This document shows positions 31,143 to 40,092 of a stretch of 54,043 bases of DNA, piece after piece. Source of the stretch: Acidimicrobiia bacterium (GTDB lineage: Bacteria > Actinomycetota > Acidimicrobiia > Spongiisociales > UBA5794). The position numbers and the translations under genes were made by a program. Position 1 is the stretch's first letter. Each line of letters opens with the position of its first letter. A model generated the notes under the pieces. That model saw only the letters and a list, made by a program, of their open reading frames with translations. It had not been told where the DNA came from and ran no database searches. Location: the NCBI GenBank assembly GCA_030066875.1, contig JASJAS010000006.1, positions 1 through 54,043 of the forward strand. The letters run 5' to 3'.

Positions 31143-32329
31143 CCTATCGCAGACAGGTCTTTGAGCTGGCCAAACGAGACTTCGTCCAGCGCGCCAAGAG
31201 CAAGGCGTTCCTGATGAGCATGGTGTTGATCATCGGGGTCGTGCTGATGATCGGACCGCTACTTGCTTTTGCTGATCGAGACCCGGGCCCGACCTACGTC
31301 GGTCTGGTCGGGGACCTGCCAACAGGATCGGTCGAAGCGATCCGCCTGCAAGCCGACTTCCTGGATTATCCGATCGAGTTGCGGACGTATCCCGACCTTG
31401 CGGCCGTCGAGCAAGCCATCGTTGAGGGCGAAATCAGCGCGGCGATCAACGGACTCGATGAAGTGATCTTTCGCGACGAGGTCTCGCTTCGCCTCGAAGC
31501 GGTCCTGACCGGCGGCGTGGCCAACGCGCAACGCCAGACTCTGGCTGCCGACCTGGGGCTCACGCTGGATGAGGTCGACGTCCTGTTGTTCCCGGTTGCC
31601 TTCGATCAACGGACACTGGAACCGGCTGAGACCGACGAAGACAATGCCCGCCAGGCCGCCGCCATCGCCGGGCTGATGCTGCTCTACATCTCCATCCTCA
31701 TCTTTGGGCAGTTCGTAATGATGGGTGTGATGGAAGAGAAGCAGACCCGGGTCGTCGAAGTCGTGCTCTCCCGGGTCAAGCCCACTCAGATCCTGATCGG
31801 CAAGGTGATCGGCATCGGATTGCTCGGCCTGATCCAGATCGTCGCACTCGGCGGAGCGGCCCTGCTCACCCTTTCGGTCGTTGACATCGCCGACATCGAC
31901 CTGACGAACCTCGGAATCGAGGTCCTCGGATTGCTCGTCCTGTGGTACCTGCTCGGCTACGCCTTCTACAGCGTCATGTACGGTGCTCTCGGGGCAACGA
32001 TCTCCCGCCAGGAGGACATGCAGGGAGTCGCCATGCTGCCGGTCCTCCTCATCCTGCCGGGCTTCTTCATCGCCCAGCTCGCCATCGCCTCACCTGAAGG
32101 GTGGCTAGCTCGAGTCACGTCGCTCGTCCCTGTGTGGTCGCCGATGGTGATGGCGGTGCGCTCGGTAGTCTCCGACGTCGCCACTTGGGAGGTAGCGGCG
32201 TCGATCCTGCTGCTGTTGCTCACCACCTACGGGCTGGTGGCGCTCGGGGGTCGTATCTACCGTGGTGCCATCCTGCAAACCGCGACCAAGACCAAGCTGC
32301 GAGCCGCCTGGCGTAGCGCCTCCGGCTGA
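31139..32329 (+). CDS. ABC-2 type exporter permease (NatB-like)
   Basis: A 396-residue permease: one N-terminal helix (KAFLMSMVLIIGVVLMIGPL), a large external domain (about 40-175), then five or six helices including LLYISILIFGQFVMMGVMEEKQTRVVEVVLS, quoted here only in its family role as the coupling region (helix 2 to loop), and a C-terminal ALGGRIYRGAIL. This is the NatB/YhaP layout. It overlaps the ATPase gene by four bases and ends four bases from the convergent ppc gene. Confidence 0.92.
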   Translation: MTYRRQVFELAKRDFVQRAKSKAFLMSMVLIIGVVLMIGPLLAFADRDPGPTYVGLVGDLPTGSVEAIRLQADFLDYPIELRTYPDLAAVEQAIVEGEISAAINGLDEVIFRDEVSLRLEAVLTGGVANAQRQTLAADLGLTLDEVDVLLFPVAFDQRTLEPAETDEDNARQAAAIAGLMLLYISILIFGQFVMMGVMEEKQTRVVEVVLSRVKPTQILIGKVIGIGLLGLIQIVALGGAALLTLSVVDIADIDLTNLGIEVLGLLVLWYLLGYAFYSVMYGALGATISRQEDMQGVAMLPVLLILPGFFIAQLAIASPEGWLARVTSLVPVWSPMVMAVRSVVSDVATWEVAASILLLLLTTYGLVALGGRIYRGAILQTATKTKLRAAWRSASG

Positions 32330-32333
32330 ACCG

Positions 32334-35117
32334 TCAACCGGTGTTGCGCAGACCGGCAGCCAGCCCGTTTACCGTCAGCAGCAGAGCGCGCCGCAACGTC
32401 GGATCCCCTTCCTCACCAGAGCGAGCCCGCTGGAGCAACGCAACCTGGAGATAGCTGATCGGATCCAGGTAGACGTCGCGGATGCTCAGCGTACGGCGCA
32501 GGCCAGGGTTGCGGCCGAGCAGGTCCGACTCGCCCGTGATGCGCAGGACCTCCCCAACGGCCTTCTCGTACTCGGTGCGAATCGTCTCGAAGATGTGCTT
32601 GCCCTCCGGTGCAACCAGAGAGTCGACGTAATGCTCGGCGACGGTGAGATCGGTCTTCGAGAGCGTCATTTCGACGTTCGATACAAACGCCCGAAAGAAG
32701 GGCCATTCCTGGTACATGAGACCGATCTCATCAGCCGCACCGGCGGCTTGGGCAGCAGCCAGCCCGGAACCTACGCCGAACCAACCGGGAACCACCTGGC
32801 GTGACTGGGTCCACCCGAACACCCACGGGATGGCCCGCAGTCCGCCCAAGCCAACGTTGTCGTCTCCGCCACCGGGACGACGGGCGGGGCGGGAGCCGAT
32901 GTTCATTGCGGCCAGTTCCTCGACCGGGGTTGAACTGCGGAAGTAATCGACGAGCCCGGGGGTCTCTATGAGCGACCGGTACTTCTTGTACGCGGCGCCG
33001 CTGATGACACCCATGACCTCGTCCCAACGCGTCAGCACGGCAGCGGGCTGCCGAGAGCTGCGGTGCAAGAGAGATGCCTCGAGCGTCGCCGCCAGCTGCA
33101 CCTCCAGGTTGGTGGTAGCCAGGCTGGGCAACCCGTATTTGTCGGCGATGACCTCGCCCTGCTCCGTGATCTTGATGCGCCCGTCGATGGTTCCCCAGGG
33201 CTGGGCCATGATGGCCTCACCGGTGGGGCCGCCACCCCGGCCGACCGTCCCGCCGCGACCGTGGAATAGTCGTAACTCGACCCCATGGCGCAATGCGGTG
33301 TCACGTAGGGAACGGGAAGCGCGGTACAGCTCCCATTGCGACGTAGCCAGACCGCCGTGCTTGCTCGAGTCGGAGTAGCCCAGCATCACTTCCTGGATAT
33401 CCCCGCGGAGGGTGACGACCTGCCGGTACGGCTCGCATGACAGCATCTCGTCGAGGAGCACACCGGCGTTGCGTACTTCATCGATGGTCTCGAACAGCGG
33501 GACGAACCCGATGTGAGCTACTCCCGAGTAGAGGTCGATCAACCCGGCTTCCCTCGCCAGGACGACCGCTGCGAGCACATCCTCTGCCCCCCGGGTTTCC
33601 GAGATTATGTAGCTCTCGATGACCGCCGGGCCGAACCGCTCGTGAGCTTCCCGTATGCCCCGAAACGTTGCCAGCGTGTTCGCAGAGTCCGCCTGGAGGA
33701 CCGATGCTGCGGGGGCCAGCGGTCGACGCCCCGCTAACTCCAACCGGAGTCGATCGAGCCTCTCGCCCTGGTCGAGGTCTGCATAGCTCTCCCCGAGCCG
33801 GGAATACAGGTCCGCCAGAGAGCCATGGTGTTTGGTCGCATGCTCCCTGACGTCCATTGTTGCCAGGTGGAAACCAAACGCAGCAACCCGGCGCATCAAT
33901 CGACGCAGCATGCCGTCGGCAATGAGACTCCCGCGAGCAGATTGAAGCGACCGATACATCACTGCGAGCTCGGCGAGTAGATCGCCCGCATCTGCGTACT
34001 CCAACCCTGGTTGATGGGAAGACCCGTCGGCGATCCGTAGGCGCGTGTTGAGCAAGCGTTGATGGATGAATGCACACTTCTGGCGATAGGCCTCTCCGGC
34101 AGAGAGCCGGCTGAAGCGTTGGTGAACTTGGGGCAACGCAACCGCATCCGCTTCGAGTGAGGCCGCCAGCTCGTCACTGATCGGCACGAGGCGCTCCGAA
34201 GGGCTCAGCTCGATCGAGAGCTCTTCGACGGCTCCGATCAGTTCCCGCAACGCGTGTTCGTGTTGTACCTCCAAGACCTGCAACGTGGTTTCTGCAGTGA
34301 CATTTGGGTTGCCATCGCGATCCCCGCCGACCCAGGTTCCGAAGTGGAGTGGTCGAGCGTCCGGCTCGAGTCGGGCACCGAGCCGGCCCAACTGATGGTC
34401 GAGCTCATCGAGCAGGTCCGGGGCGACTTCCCGGAAGATCTCGTCGAAGTAGTCGACGACCGTTCGAGCCTCATCGATCGGTGTCGGCTTCTTGACGCGC
34501 AGCTCATCCGTTTGCCAGATCAGATCTACAAGTTCGGCTATGTGGCGTTCGGAACGCGCCCGGGCGTCGTCGCCAAGACGCGGATCGGCACGCATTTCGA
34601 GCAGTTCGGCGAGCCGAACGATCTTGGTACGAATGGAGCGCCGGGCCGCCTCGGTGGGATGTGCGGTGAACACCGGCCTCACGTCGAGCCGTTCCACGAC
34701 TTCCTGTACTAGGCCGTCGGCGACTCCTTCAGCTTCGATGCGCCCGATCGCCCCACTCAAGATTCCTCGATCGTGTCGCCGTGGCGACTCTGGCTGAGAC
34801 CCTTCGCCGGACGGTGTCGGTACTCGATGGGTCTGCTCGGCAACGTTGGCCAGGTAGAAGTAGGTCGTGAATGCCCGAACCAGCGAGATGATCGTCGGCA
34901 AATCAAGTCCGGCGAGTAGCTCCAGCAGTTCGCGACGCGCTGCAGCTGAATCCGCGGTCTCGTCGTCCGCCCGCACTTGCTTCACCAGAGAACGAACGGA
35001 CTCGACAAGTTCGAGGAGGTGGGGACCCTCTTGACGTACCAGGGTCTCCCCCAGGAGGTTGCCGAGAAGACGGATTTCCGTTCGCAGCAAGGAACTCGGC
35101 TCGGGTTGCACGCTCAT
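32334..35117 (-). CDS. ppc: Phosphoenolpyruvate carboxylase
   Basis: A 927-residue enzyme of full bacterial length. Signature residues include the catalytic histidine in VFTAHPTEAARRSI, GTWVGGDRDGNPNV, the second active-site region MLGYSDSSKHGGLA, and the glycine-rich LFHGRGGTVGRGGGP. The end is the conserved GLAAGLRNTG. The enzyme adds bicarbonate to phosphoenolpyruvate to form oxaloacetate, refilling the TCA cycle. The protein sits 36 bases downstream of an unknown gene in the same direction, possibly co-transcribed; TACGCT eight bases before the ATG could also give a leaderless start. Confidence 0.96.
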   Translation of the reverse strand: MSVQPEPSSLLRTEIRLLGNLLGETLVRQEGPHLLELVESVRSLVKQVRADDETADSAAARRELLELLAGLDLPTIISLVRAFTTYFYLANVAEQTHRVPTPSGEGSQPESPRRHDRGILSGAIGRIEAEGVADGLVQEVVERLDVRPVFTAHPTEAARRSIRTKIVRLAELLEMRADPRLGDDARARSERHIAELVDLIWQTDELRVKKPTPIDEARTVVDYFDEIFREVAPDLLDELDHQLGRLGARLEPDARPLHFGTWVGGDRDGNPNVTAETTLQVLEVQHEHALRELIGAVEELSIELSPSERLVPISDELAASLEADAVALPQVHQRFSRLSAGEAYRQKCAFIHQRLLNTRLRIADGSSHQPGLEYADAGDLLAELAVMYRSLQSARGSLIADGMLRRLMRRVAAFGFHLATMDVREHATKHHGSLADLYSRLGESYADLDQGERLDRLRLELAGRRPLAPAASVLQADSANTLATFRGIREAHERFGPAVIESYIISETRGAEDVLAAVVLAREAGLIDLYSGVAHIGFVPLFETIDEVRNAGVLLDEMLSCEPYRQVVTLRGDIQEVMLGYSDSSKHGGLATSQWELYRASRSLRDTALRHGVELRLFHGRGGTVGRGGGPTGEAIMAQPWGTIDGRIKITEQGEVIADKYGLPSLATTNLEVQLAATLEASLLHRSSRQPAAVLTRWDEVMGVISGAAYKKYRSLIETPGLVDYFRSSTPVEELAAMNIGSRPARRPGGGDDNVGLGGLRAIPWVFGWTQSRQVVPGWFGVGSGLAAAQAAGAADEIGLMYQEWPFFRAFVSNVEMTLSKTDLTVAEHYVDSLVAPEGKHIFETIRTEYEKAVGEVLRITGESDLLGRNPGLRRTLSIRDVYLDPISYLQVALLQRARSGEEGDPTLRRALLLTVNGLAAGLRNTG

Positions 35118-35153
35118 GGCAAGCGAGCGTAGCGGGTCAGTTAGCTTGCGGTG

Positions 35154-35930
35154 TCAGTTGGAAAATGCGACCGACTGGACACGCCCCCAGCGGCGGGCGA
35201 TCTTGGCGTAGAACGTTCCCGCCTCCTCGAAGTTTCCCAGCTCCAATGCCAACAGGCTGGAGGCGGCGTCGGCAGCGGAGTCATCCAGCACGAGGTCACC
35301 CTCAGAGAACAGCTCGGCAACCCTTGCATAATCGAGTTCCAGCATGGCGTCGGGAGGAAACCGACGTAGCCAAGACTCGAGCCCCTCGACTTGCCCAACA
35401 ATGCTCGGATCGAATCCGGCGCCGGCAACGATTTGAGTAGCCCGCGCGACACGCTCTTGGGCGTCGCCCATGAGAGTCCGGTAGCGGACACTGATCCCGG
35501 CAGCTGCCTCGTAGAGCTCCTTGTCTTCATGGAGAAACGCGGCGAACCAACGGATCGGGACATGCCACGGCGACGTGAGGATGTGCGACCTCGCTGCGGG
35601 TGATTCGCTGCGGAGACGGGAAAGCTCGTCGTTGGCGGTGACCAGTTCGGTTTGTGGGATCAGCCCCGCATCGGGGAAAGCGCTGTTGAAGGCGAGCACG
35701 CCTTCGAGCATGCGGAGCCGTGGGTAGCGGGGACACACGTAAGTCGCGTCCTGCCACACGACGGAAAACGCATCATCGCCTGTCGGTTCGGTCCACAGGA
35801 AGTAGTCGTTGCCCCACACGGGCGTAGGGGCCCGCTCGGTCCGAACCGTTGCATCGGTCGCGACATGCTCGGCGTACTCGGTGACGCCTTCGTATCGCAG
35901 ATATGACCTCAGGTATGCAGAGAGGATCAT
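35154..35930 (-). CDS. Conserved-looking hypothetical protein (258 aa)
   Basis: A soluble, aromatic- and acid-rich protein of 258 residues. The N-terminal half contains VWGNDYFLWTEPTGDDAF and PRYPRLRMLEGVLAFN; the middle has SPWHVPIRWFAAFLHEDKE; the C-terminal half is helical, ending in an alanine-rich stretch. No catalytic motif or known domain is recognised. A promoter with TAGGAT six bases before the ATG supports expression and the chosen start. It precedes ppc by 36 bases, so a link with PEP carboxylase expression is possible. Confidence 0.75.
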   Translation of the reverse strand: MILSAYLRSYLRYEGVTEYAEHVATDATVRTERAPTPVWGNDYFLWTEPTGDDAFSVVWQDATYVCPRYPRLRMLEGVLAFNSAFPDAGLIPQTELVTANDELSRLRSESPAARSHILTSPWHVPIRWFAAFLHEDKELYEAAAGISVRYRTLMGDAQERVARATQIVAGAGFDPSIVGQVEGLESWLRRFPPDAMLELDYARVAELFSEGDLVLDDSAADAASSLLALELGNFEEAGTFYAKIARRWGRVQSVAFSN

Positions 35931-35936
35931 CCGCTG

Positions 35937-35964
35937 ATCCTAACGGTCGAGCACATTTGGGCAA
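35937..35964 (-). promoter_or_regulatory. Leaderless promoter upstream of the 258-aa gene and ppc
   Basis: On the minus strand TTGCCC (35964-35959), a 16-base spacer and TAGGAT (35942-35937) are followed by six bases and the ATG at 35930. No Shine-Dalgarno sequence is present. Confidence 0.6.
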
Positions 35965-35999
35965 CGGGTGCAGCCAATCTCCCCCTCCCGCGGGCAGCC

Positions 36000-36032
36000 G
36001 GACCACTAGAATCCGTGACGTCCCGGTGGTCC
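36000..36032. repeat. Inverted repeat in the leucine dehydrogenase leader
   Basis: GGACCAC (36000-36006) and GTGGTCC (36026-36032) are perfect 7-base arms 19 bases apart. TAGAAT directly after the left arm could be a -10 box. The repeat may be an operator for the branched-chain amino acid operon or a leader hairpin; the sequence does not decide. Confidence 0.38.
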
Positions 36033-36068
36033 AGCGTGTTAGTGCGCGCGGTTCGAAAGGAGCATCAG

Positions 36069-37145
36069 TTGGGAGTATTCGAGGCCATTGGCTCCGACAC
36101 CCACGAAGAGGTCCTGTACGGCCATGACTCGGTGTCGGGGTTGAGGACCATCATCGCCATCCACTCGACCGCACTTGGTCCCGCCCTCGGCGGGACTCGC
36201 TTTTTTCCTTATGAATCGGAGGAAACGGCGTTGCGCGACGCGCTCCGGCTGGCAAAGGGCATGTCATACAAATCGGCAGCTGCCGGTCTCGACCTCGGAG
36301 GCGGGAAAGCGGTAATCATCGGCGACCCGCAGACCATAAAGACCGAAAGACTGCTGCGGGCATATGGGCGGATAATCGACTCGCTGGGGGGCAGGTACAT
36401 CACCGCCGAGGACGTTGGGGCAACGACCGCCGACATGATCACTATCTCCAAGGAGACCCAGTGGGTAACCGGCCTGCCCGACGCCTACGGAGGGTCGGGG
36501 GACCCATCCCCTGCCACAGCTCGCGGCGTTCTCGGAGCCATGCGGGGCGTGGCCGAACGGCTGTGGGGCTCCGACGATTTGTCCGACCGCACAATCGCGG
36601 TCCAGGGTGTCGGCAAGGTGGGATCGAGCCTGGTTGAGCGACTCACCAAGGCCGGTGCCAAGACGGTCGTCTGTGACGTGAACGAGGCGGCCCTGCAAGC
36701 GGTTTCCTCCGAATATGGATCGATAATCGTCGGCATCGATGAGATCTTCGATGTCGAATGCGACATCTTCGCTCCATGCGCAATGGGCGGCGCGATCAAC
36801 GACCACACCGTGGAACGGCTGCGCTGCGCGGCGGTCACCGGCGCCGCCAACAACCAGCTCGAAACCCCGGACCAAGGCGACCGACTTGCATCGCGGGGGA
36901 TCCTCTACGCACCAGACTTCATCGTCAACGCGGGCGGCATCATCAACATTGCAGACGAAATGCACGGCTACGACTGGCGTCGGGCGGCCACGGCGGTCGA
37001 CCAGATTCGCGAAAACCTGCGTAAGGTCTTCGACAAGGCGGACCAACAAAGCATCCACCCCTACGTTGCAGCAATCGAAGTCGCCAAGGAGCGGATCGCC
37101 GGTATCGGCAGCATCAATCTGCGACGACGGGGCCATAGGCCGTAG
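36069..37145 (+). CDS. Leucine (branched-chain amino acid) dehydrogenase
   Basis: A 358-residue Glu/Leu/Phe/Val dehydrogenase family enzyme, close to the length of Bacillus leucine dehydrogenases. The catalytic region contains GMSYKSAAAGLDLGGGKAVI with both family lysines, and ITAEDVGATTADM. The NAD domain has IAVQGVGKVGSSLVERL and CDIFAPCAMGGAIN. It deaminates leucine, valine and isoleucine to 2-oxoacids. I assign a TTG start because AAAGGAG sits six bases before it and the family N-terminus aligns there; upstream codons have no such site. The fused E1 gene follows after 11 bases and uses its products. Confidence 0.93.
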   Translation: MGVFEAIGSDTHEEVLYGHDSVSGLRTIIAIHSTALGPALGGTRFFPYESEETALRDALRLAKGMSYKSAAAGLDLGGGKAVIIGDPQTIKTERLLRAYGRIIDSLGGRYITAEDVGATTADMITISKETQWVTGLPDAYGGSGDPSPATARGVLGAMRGVAERLWGSDDLSDRTIAVQGVGKVGSSLVERLTKAGAKTVVCDVNEAALQAVSSEYGSIIVGIDEIFDVECDIFAPCAMGGAINDHTVERLRCAAVTGAANNQLETPDQGDRLASRGILYAPDFIVNAGGIINIADEMHGYDWRRAATAVDQIRENLRKVFDKADQQSIHPYVAAIEVAKERIAGIGSINLRRRGHRP

Positions 37146-37156
37146 GAGGGAGCGAC

Positions 37157-39184
37157 ATGCTGGGGTTGGACAACGCACGCGATCACAGTGCTCTCGGTTT
37201 GTCCGACGACCAGATCCTCGACATGTATCGCATGATGCTGTTGGCGCGCAAGCTCGACGAGAGAGTATGGGCGCTGAACCGCCAGGGTCGTGTCCCCTTT
37301 GTAGTGTCCGTTGCGGGGCACGAAGGCACCCAAGTGGGCGCGGCCTTCGCCCTCGATACGGAAACCGACTGGTCGCTGCCGTATTACCGCGATGTTGCCT
37401 TCAACCTCGCCATGGGCCTCACCCCGCTCGACATGTTCTTGGCCGTGTTCGCCAAAGCGTCCGACCCGGCCAATTCAGGTAGGCAGATGCCAAACCATTG
37501 GAGCGATCCCGACAGGCACATCTTCACCCATTCGTCGGTGATCGCCACTCAGTTCCCCCATGCGTGTGGCGTCGCCTACCACCTGAAAGCAACCGGACAA
37601 CCCGGGGTCGTACTCGTTTCGTCAGGGGAGGGAGCCACCTCGGAGGGCGACTGGCACGAAGCCATGAACTTCGCCGGGATCCACCAGCTCCCGATGATCT
37701 TTCTCATCCAGAACAACCTCTACGCCATTTCCGTGCCCGCCGAGCAGGAGATCGCAGGAGGGGTTGCCCCCCGGGCAAGCGGTTACGGCATGCCGGGAGT
37801 CGAAGTCGATGGAAATGACGTCCTTGCTGTCTATGGAGTCACCTCGGCTGCCGTGCAAAGGGCCCGCTCAGGTGAGGGCCCGTCGCTGATCGAGGCAAAG
37901 ACCTACCGCTACTACGCACACACCTCAGACGATGACGACAAGGTATATCGCTCCGCCGAAGAAGTAGAGCTGTGGCGTCGCAAGGATCCGATCCTCGTGC
38001 TGAAGCAATACCTGGTTGAGTCGCGTTTGCTCGACGAAGCTACCGAAGCTCGTATCGAGCGCGAGGTCACGAACGAAATCGCCGTGGCGGTCAAAGAGGC
38101 CGATGAAGCTCCAGAGGCGGTCGACTGGGAAAGCAACGTGTATGCCGCCCCGATAGTCCCCGAGATTCCAGCGACGGAACCGGAGACCCCACCGGTCGGA
38201 GAGAACGTCAACATGATCACGGCCGTCAACCGCACCCTGCATGAGCTTTTTGCGAAGTACGACGATGTTGTCATCTTTGGCGAGGATGTTGCCGACCCCA
38301 AAGGCGGTGTGTTCAAGGCGACCGTCGGTCTGAGCAACGAATTCGGAGGGAATCGCAGCTTCAACACGCCCCTCGCCGAGTCGCTGATAGTTGGTATCGG
38401 GATTGGGGTCGCGGCGGCGGGAGGACGACCCATCGCTGAGATCCAGTTCGCCGACTTCATCCATCCGGCGTTCGACCAGATCGTCTCAGAACTGGCTCGC
38501 ATCCACTACCGCACCGACGGTCGCTGGGCGACACCGCTGGTGATCCGAGTCCCCTACGGCGGAGGCATCAGCGGCTCCCTCTACCACTCACAGTCCGTAG
38601 AGGCCTTCTACGCTCATGTTCCCGGGCTCAAGGTCGTAGTGCCATCGACGCCCGCCGACCTCAAAGGTCTGCTCTGGTCGGCCGTCGAGGATCCGGATCC
38701 GGTGATGGTCTTCGAGCCCAAGAAGCTCTACAGGCTCGCCTCGGGGCCCTATCCCGAGGGATCGCACCGGGTTCCGATCGGCAAGGCTGCATTGCGCACT
38801 ACCGGTGACGATCTGACGATCATTGCGTACGGCACGATGGCTCACTACGCGGTTGAGGCCGCCGCCAGGCTCGCAAGAGAGGACATCGAGGCAGCAGTGC
38901 TTGATCTGAGATCACTCCGGCCGCTCGATTGGCCATCGATCGAGCATGCAGTGCAGACCAACGGCAAGGTTCTCATAGTCCACGAGGACAACAAGTTCGG
39001 CGGCTTCGGGGCCGAAGTTGCCGCCCAGATCGCCGAGAAAGCGCTCGACTGGCTCGACGCACCGGTGCTCCGCTATTGCTCGCCGGAGGTGCCGACATTC
39101 CCCTATGCGGGCAGCCTCGAAGAGCAGGTGATCCCCTCGATCGACGGACTCGTGAGTGCCGCCCGCGAGCTTGCCGCCTACTGA
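37157..39184 (+). CDS. Branched-chain 2-oxoacid dehydrogenase E1, alpha-beta fusion
   Basis: A 675-residue single chain joining two proteins that are usually separate. Residues 1-325 are E1-alpha, with AGHEGTQVGAAFAL and the thiamine-diphosphate motif VSSGEGATSEGDWHEAMNFA ending in QNNLYAIS. A charged linker follows (about 325-350). Residues 350-675 are E1-beta, with FGEDVADPKGGVF, FNTPLAESLIVGIGIGVA and the C-terminal VLIVHEDNKFGGFGAEVA. E1 decarboxylates 2-oxoisocaproate and related acids, handing the acyl group to an E2 lipoyl protein. No E2 or E3 gene is nearby. The preceding leucine dehydrogenase supports branched-chain specificity. Confidence 0.92.
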   Translation: MLGLDNARDHSALGLSDDQILDMYRMMLLARKLDERVWALNRQGRVPFVVSVAGHEGTQVGAAFALDTETDWSLPYYRDVAFNLAMGLTPLDMFLAVFAKASDPANSGRQMPNHWSDPDRHIFTHSSVIATQFPHACGVAYHLKATGQPGVVLVSSGEGATSEGDWHEAMNFAGIHQLPMIFLIQNNLYAISVPAEQEIAGGVAPRASGYGMPGVEVDGNDVLAVYGVTSAAVQRARSGEGPSLIEAKTYRYYAHTSDDDDKVYRSAEEVELWRRKDPILVLKQYLVESRLLDEATEARIEREVTNEIAVAVKEADEAPEAVDWESNVYAAPIVPEIPATEPETPPVGENVNMITAVNRTLHELFAKYDDVVIFGEDVADPKGGVFKATVGLSNEFGGNRSFNTPLAESLIVGIGIGVAAAGGRPIAEIQFADFIHPAFDQIVSELARIHYRTDGRWATPLVIRVPYGGGISGSLYHSQSVEAFYAHVPGLKVVVPSTPADLKGLLWSAVEDPDPVMVFEPKKLYRLASGPYPEGSHRVPIGKAALRTTGDDLTIIAYGTMAHYAVEAAARLAREDIEAAVLDLRSLRPLDWPSIEHAVQTNGKVLIVHEDNKFGGFGAEVAAQIAEKALDWLDAPVLRYCSPEVPTFPYAGSLEEQVIPSIDGLVSAARELAAY

Positions 39185-39205
39185 CCGGGCATCCGCCCAC
39201 AGGGT

Positions 39206-39211
39206 TATCCT
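39206..39211 (+). promoter_or_regulatory. Candidate -10 box of a leaderless gene (TATCCT)
   Basis: TATCCT ends six bases before the ATG at 39218 with no Shine-Dalgarno sequence. CTGACC at 39181-39186 is a weak -35 at 19 bases. Confidence 0.45.
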
Positions 39212-39217
39212 CGGCAA

Positions 39218-40087
39218 ATGGAGCCGTCCATTCGCCCCGCCCGCATAGACGATCTCGCGGCAATCGCCGCCTTCACCTCCGAAACGTTCGAGTGGGGCGA
39301 CTACGTGGCGGATGCGCTCGCCGACTGGCTCGATGATCCGAACGGGCATGTCGTGGTCGCGACGGATGACTCCGACGAACCGATCGCGCTGGGGAGGGGG
39401 GCGATGCTCAGCGATACCGAACTCTGGTTGCAGGGCGCGAGGGTGCGGCAGGACTGGCGACGCCGCGGTCTGGCAACCGCGGTCGGAAGAGCGCTCATGC
39501 AATGGGGCCGCAAACGGGGCGCGCTGGTGGCCCGCCTGGCGATCGAGACCTGGAATGAGCCCGCCAGGAACCAGGTAGAAACCGCCGGATTCCGTCCTGT
39601 CGGCGATTGGATCGTTGCAGTCCGCAGTGCTCCCATGGACGAACCAGAATCATCGTCGAACGGGGGCAAACGTGCCGCGGCACGGCGCCGGCTCGAACGC
39701 AGCCACTCCTCCGAGGCGATACCCGCCTGGCTGTCATGGCGTTCGGGACCGCTCCTCCGCCCCACCCGGGGTCTGCAGAGTTGGCGATGGCGCTGGGCGC
39801 GACTCGAATTCGACCAATTGGTCGCCGGCGCCAAGCGAGGGGAACTGTGGTCGTCCCAAGCAGGTTGGGCTCTGGCAAGGCGGGATGGAGAGCGATTGGC
39901 CGTCGGATGGCTGGAGTGCGGCCCCGACGACGCTCTCGATATGCTTCGGTCACTGGTTGATCTCACGGAAACAACCGAGTCGGAGCGCCTTCACATCGCC
40001 GTGCCTGCCGTCGATTGGCTGATAGGCGCGCTGGAGGCGACTCAGTGCGATCTACATCCCATCGTGATCTACGAGTTCAGTCTCTGA
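39218..40087 (+). CDS. GNAT-family acetyltransferase with an extra C-terminal domain
   Basis: A 289-residue protein. The N-terminal half (1-140) is a GNAT domain: SIRPARIDDLAAIAAFTSET at the start, and the acetyl-CoA loop VRQDWRRRGLATAVGRALM (Q/RxxGxG/A pattern) with NEPARNQVETAGF at the end. The C-terminal half (about 155-289) is a second alpha/beta region with AWLSWRSGPLL and LGECGPDDALDMLRSLVD-like spacing that may be a degenerate GNAT repeat, lacking an acetyl-CoA loop. The acceptor is unknown. It follows the E1 gene by 33 bases and converges on glcF. Confidence 0.85.
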   Translation: MEPSIRPARIDDLAAIAAFTSETFEWGDYVADALADWLDDPNGHVVVATDDSDEPIALGRGAMLSDTELWLQGARVRQDWRRRGLATAVGRALMQWGRKRGALVARLAIETWNEPARNQVETAGFRPVGDWIVAVRSAPMDEPESSSNGGKRAAARRRLERSHSSEAIPAWLSWRSGPLLRPTRGLQSWRWRWARLEFDQLVAGAKRGELWSSQAGWALARRDGERLAVGWLECGPDDALDMLRSLVDLTETTESERLHIAVPAVDWLIGALEATQCDLHPIVIYEFSL

Positions 40088-40092
40088 CCGGG

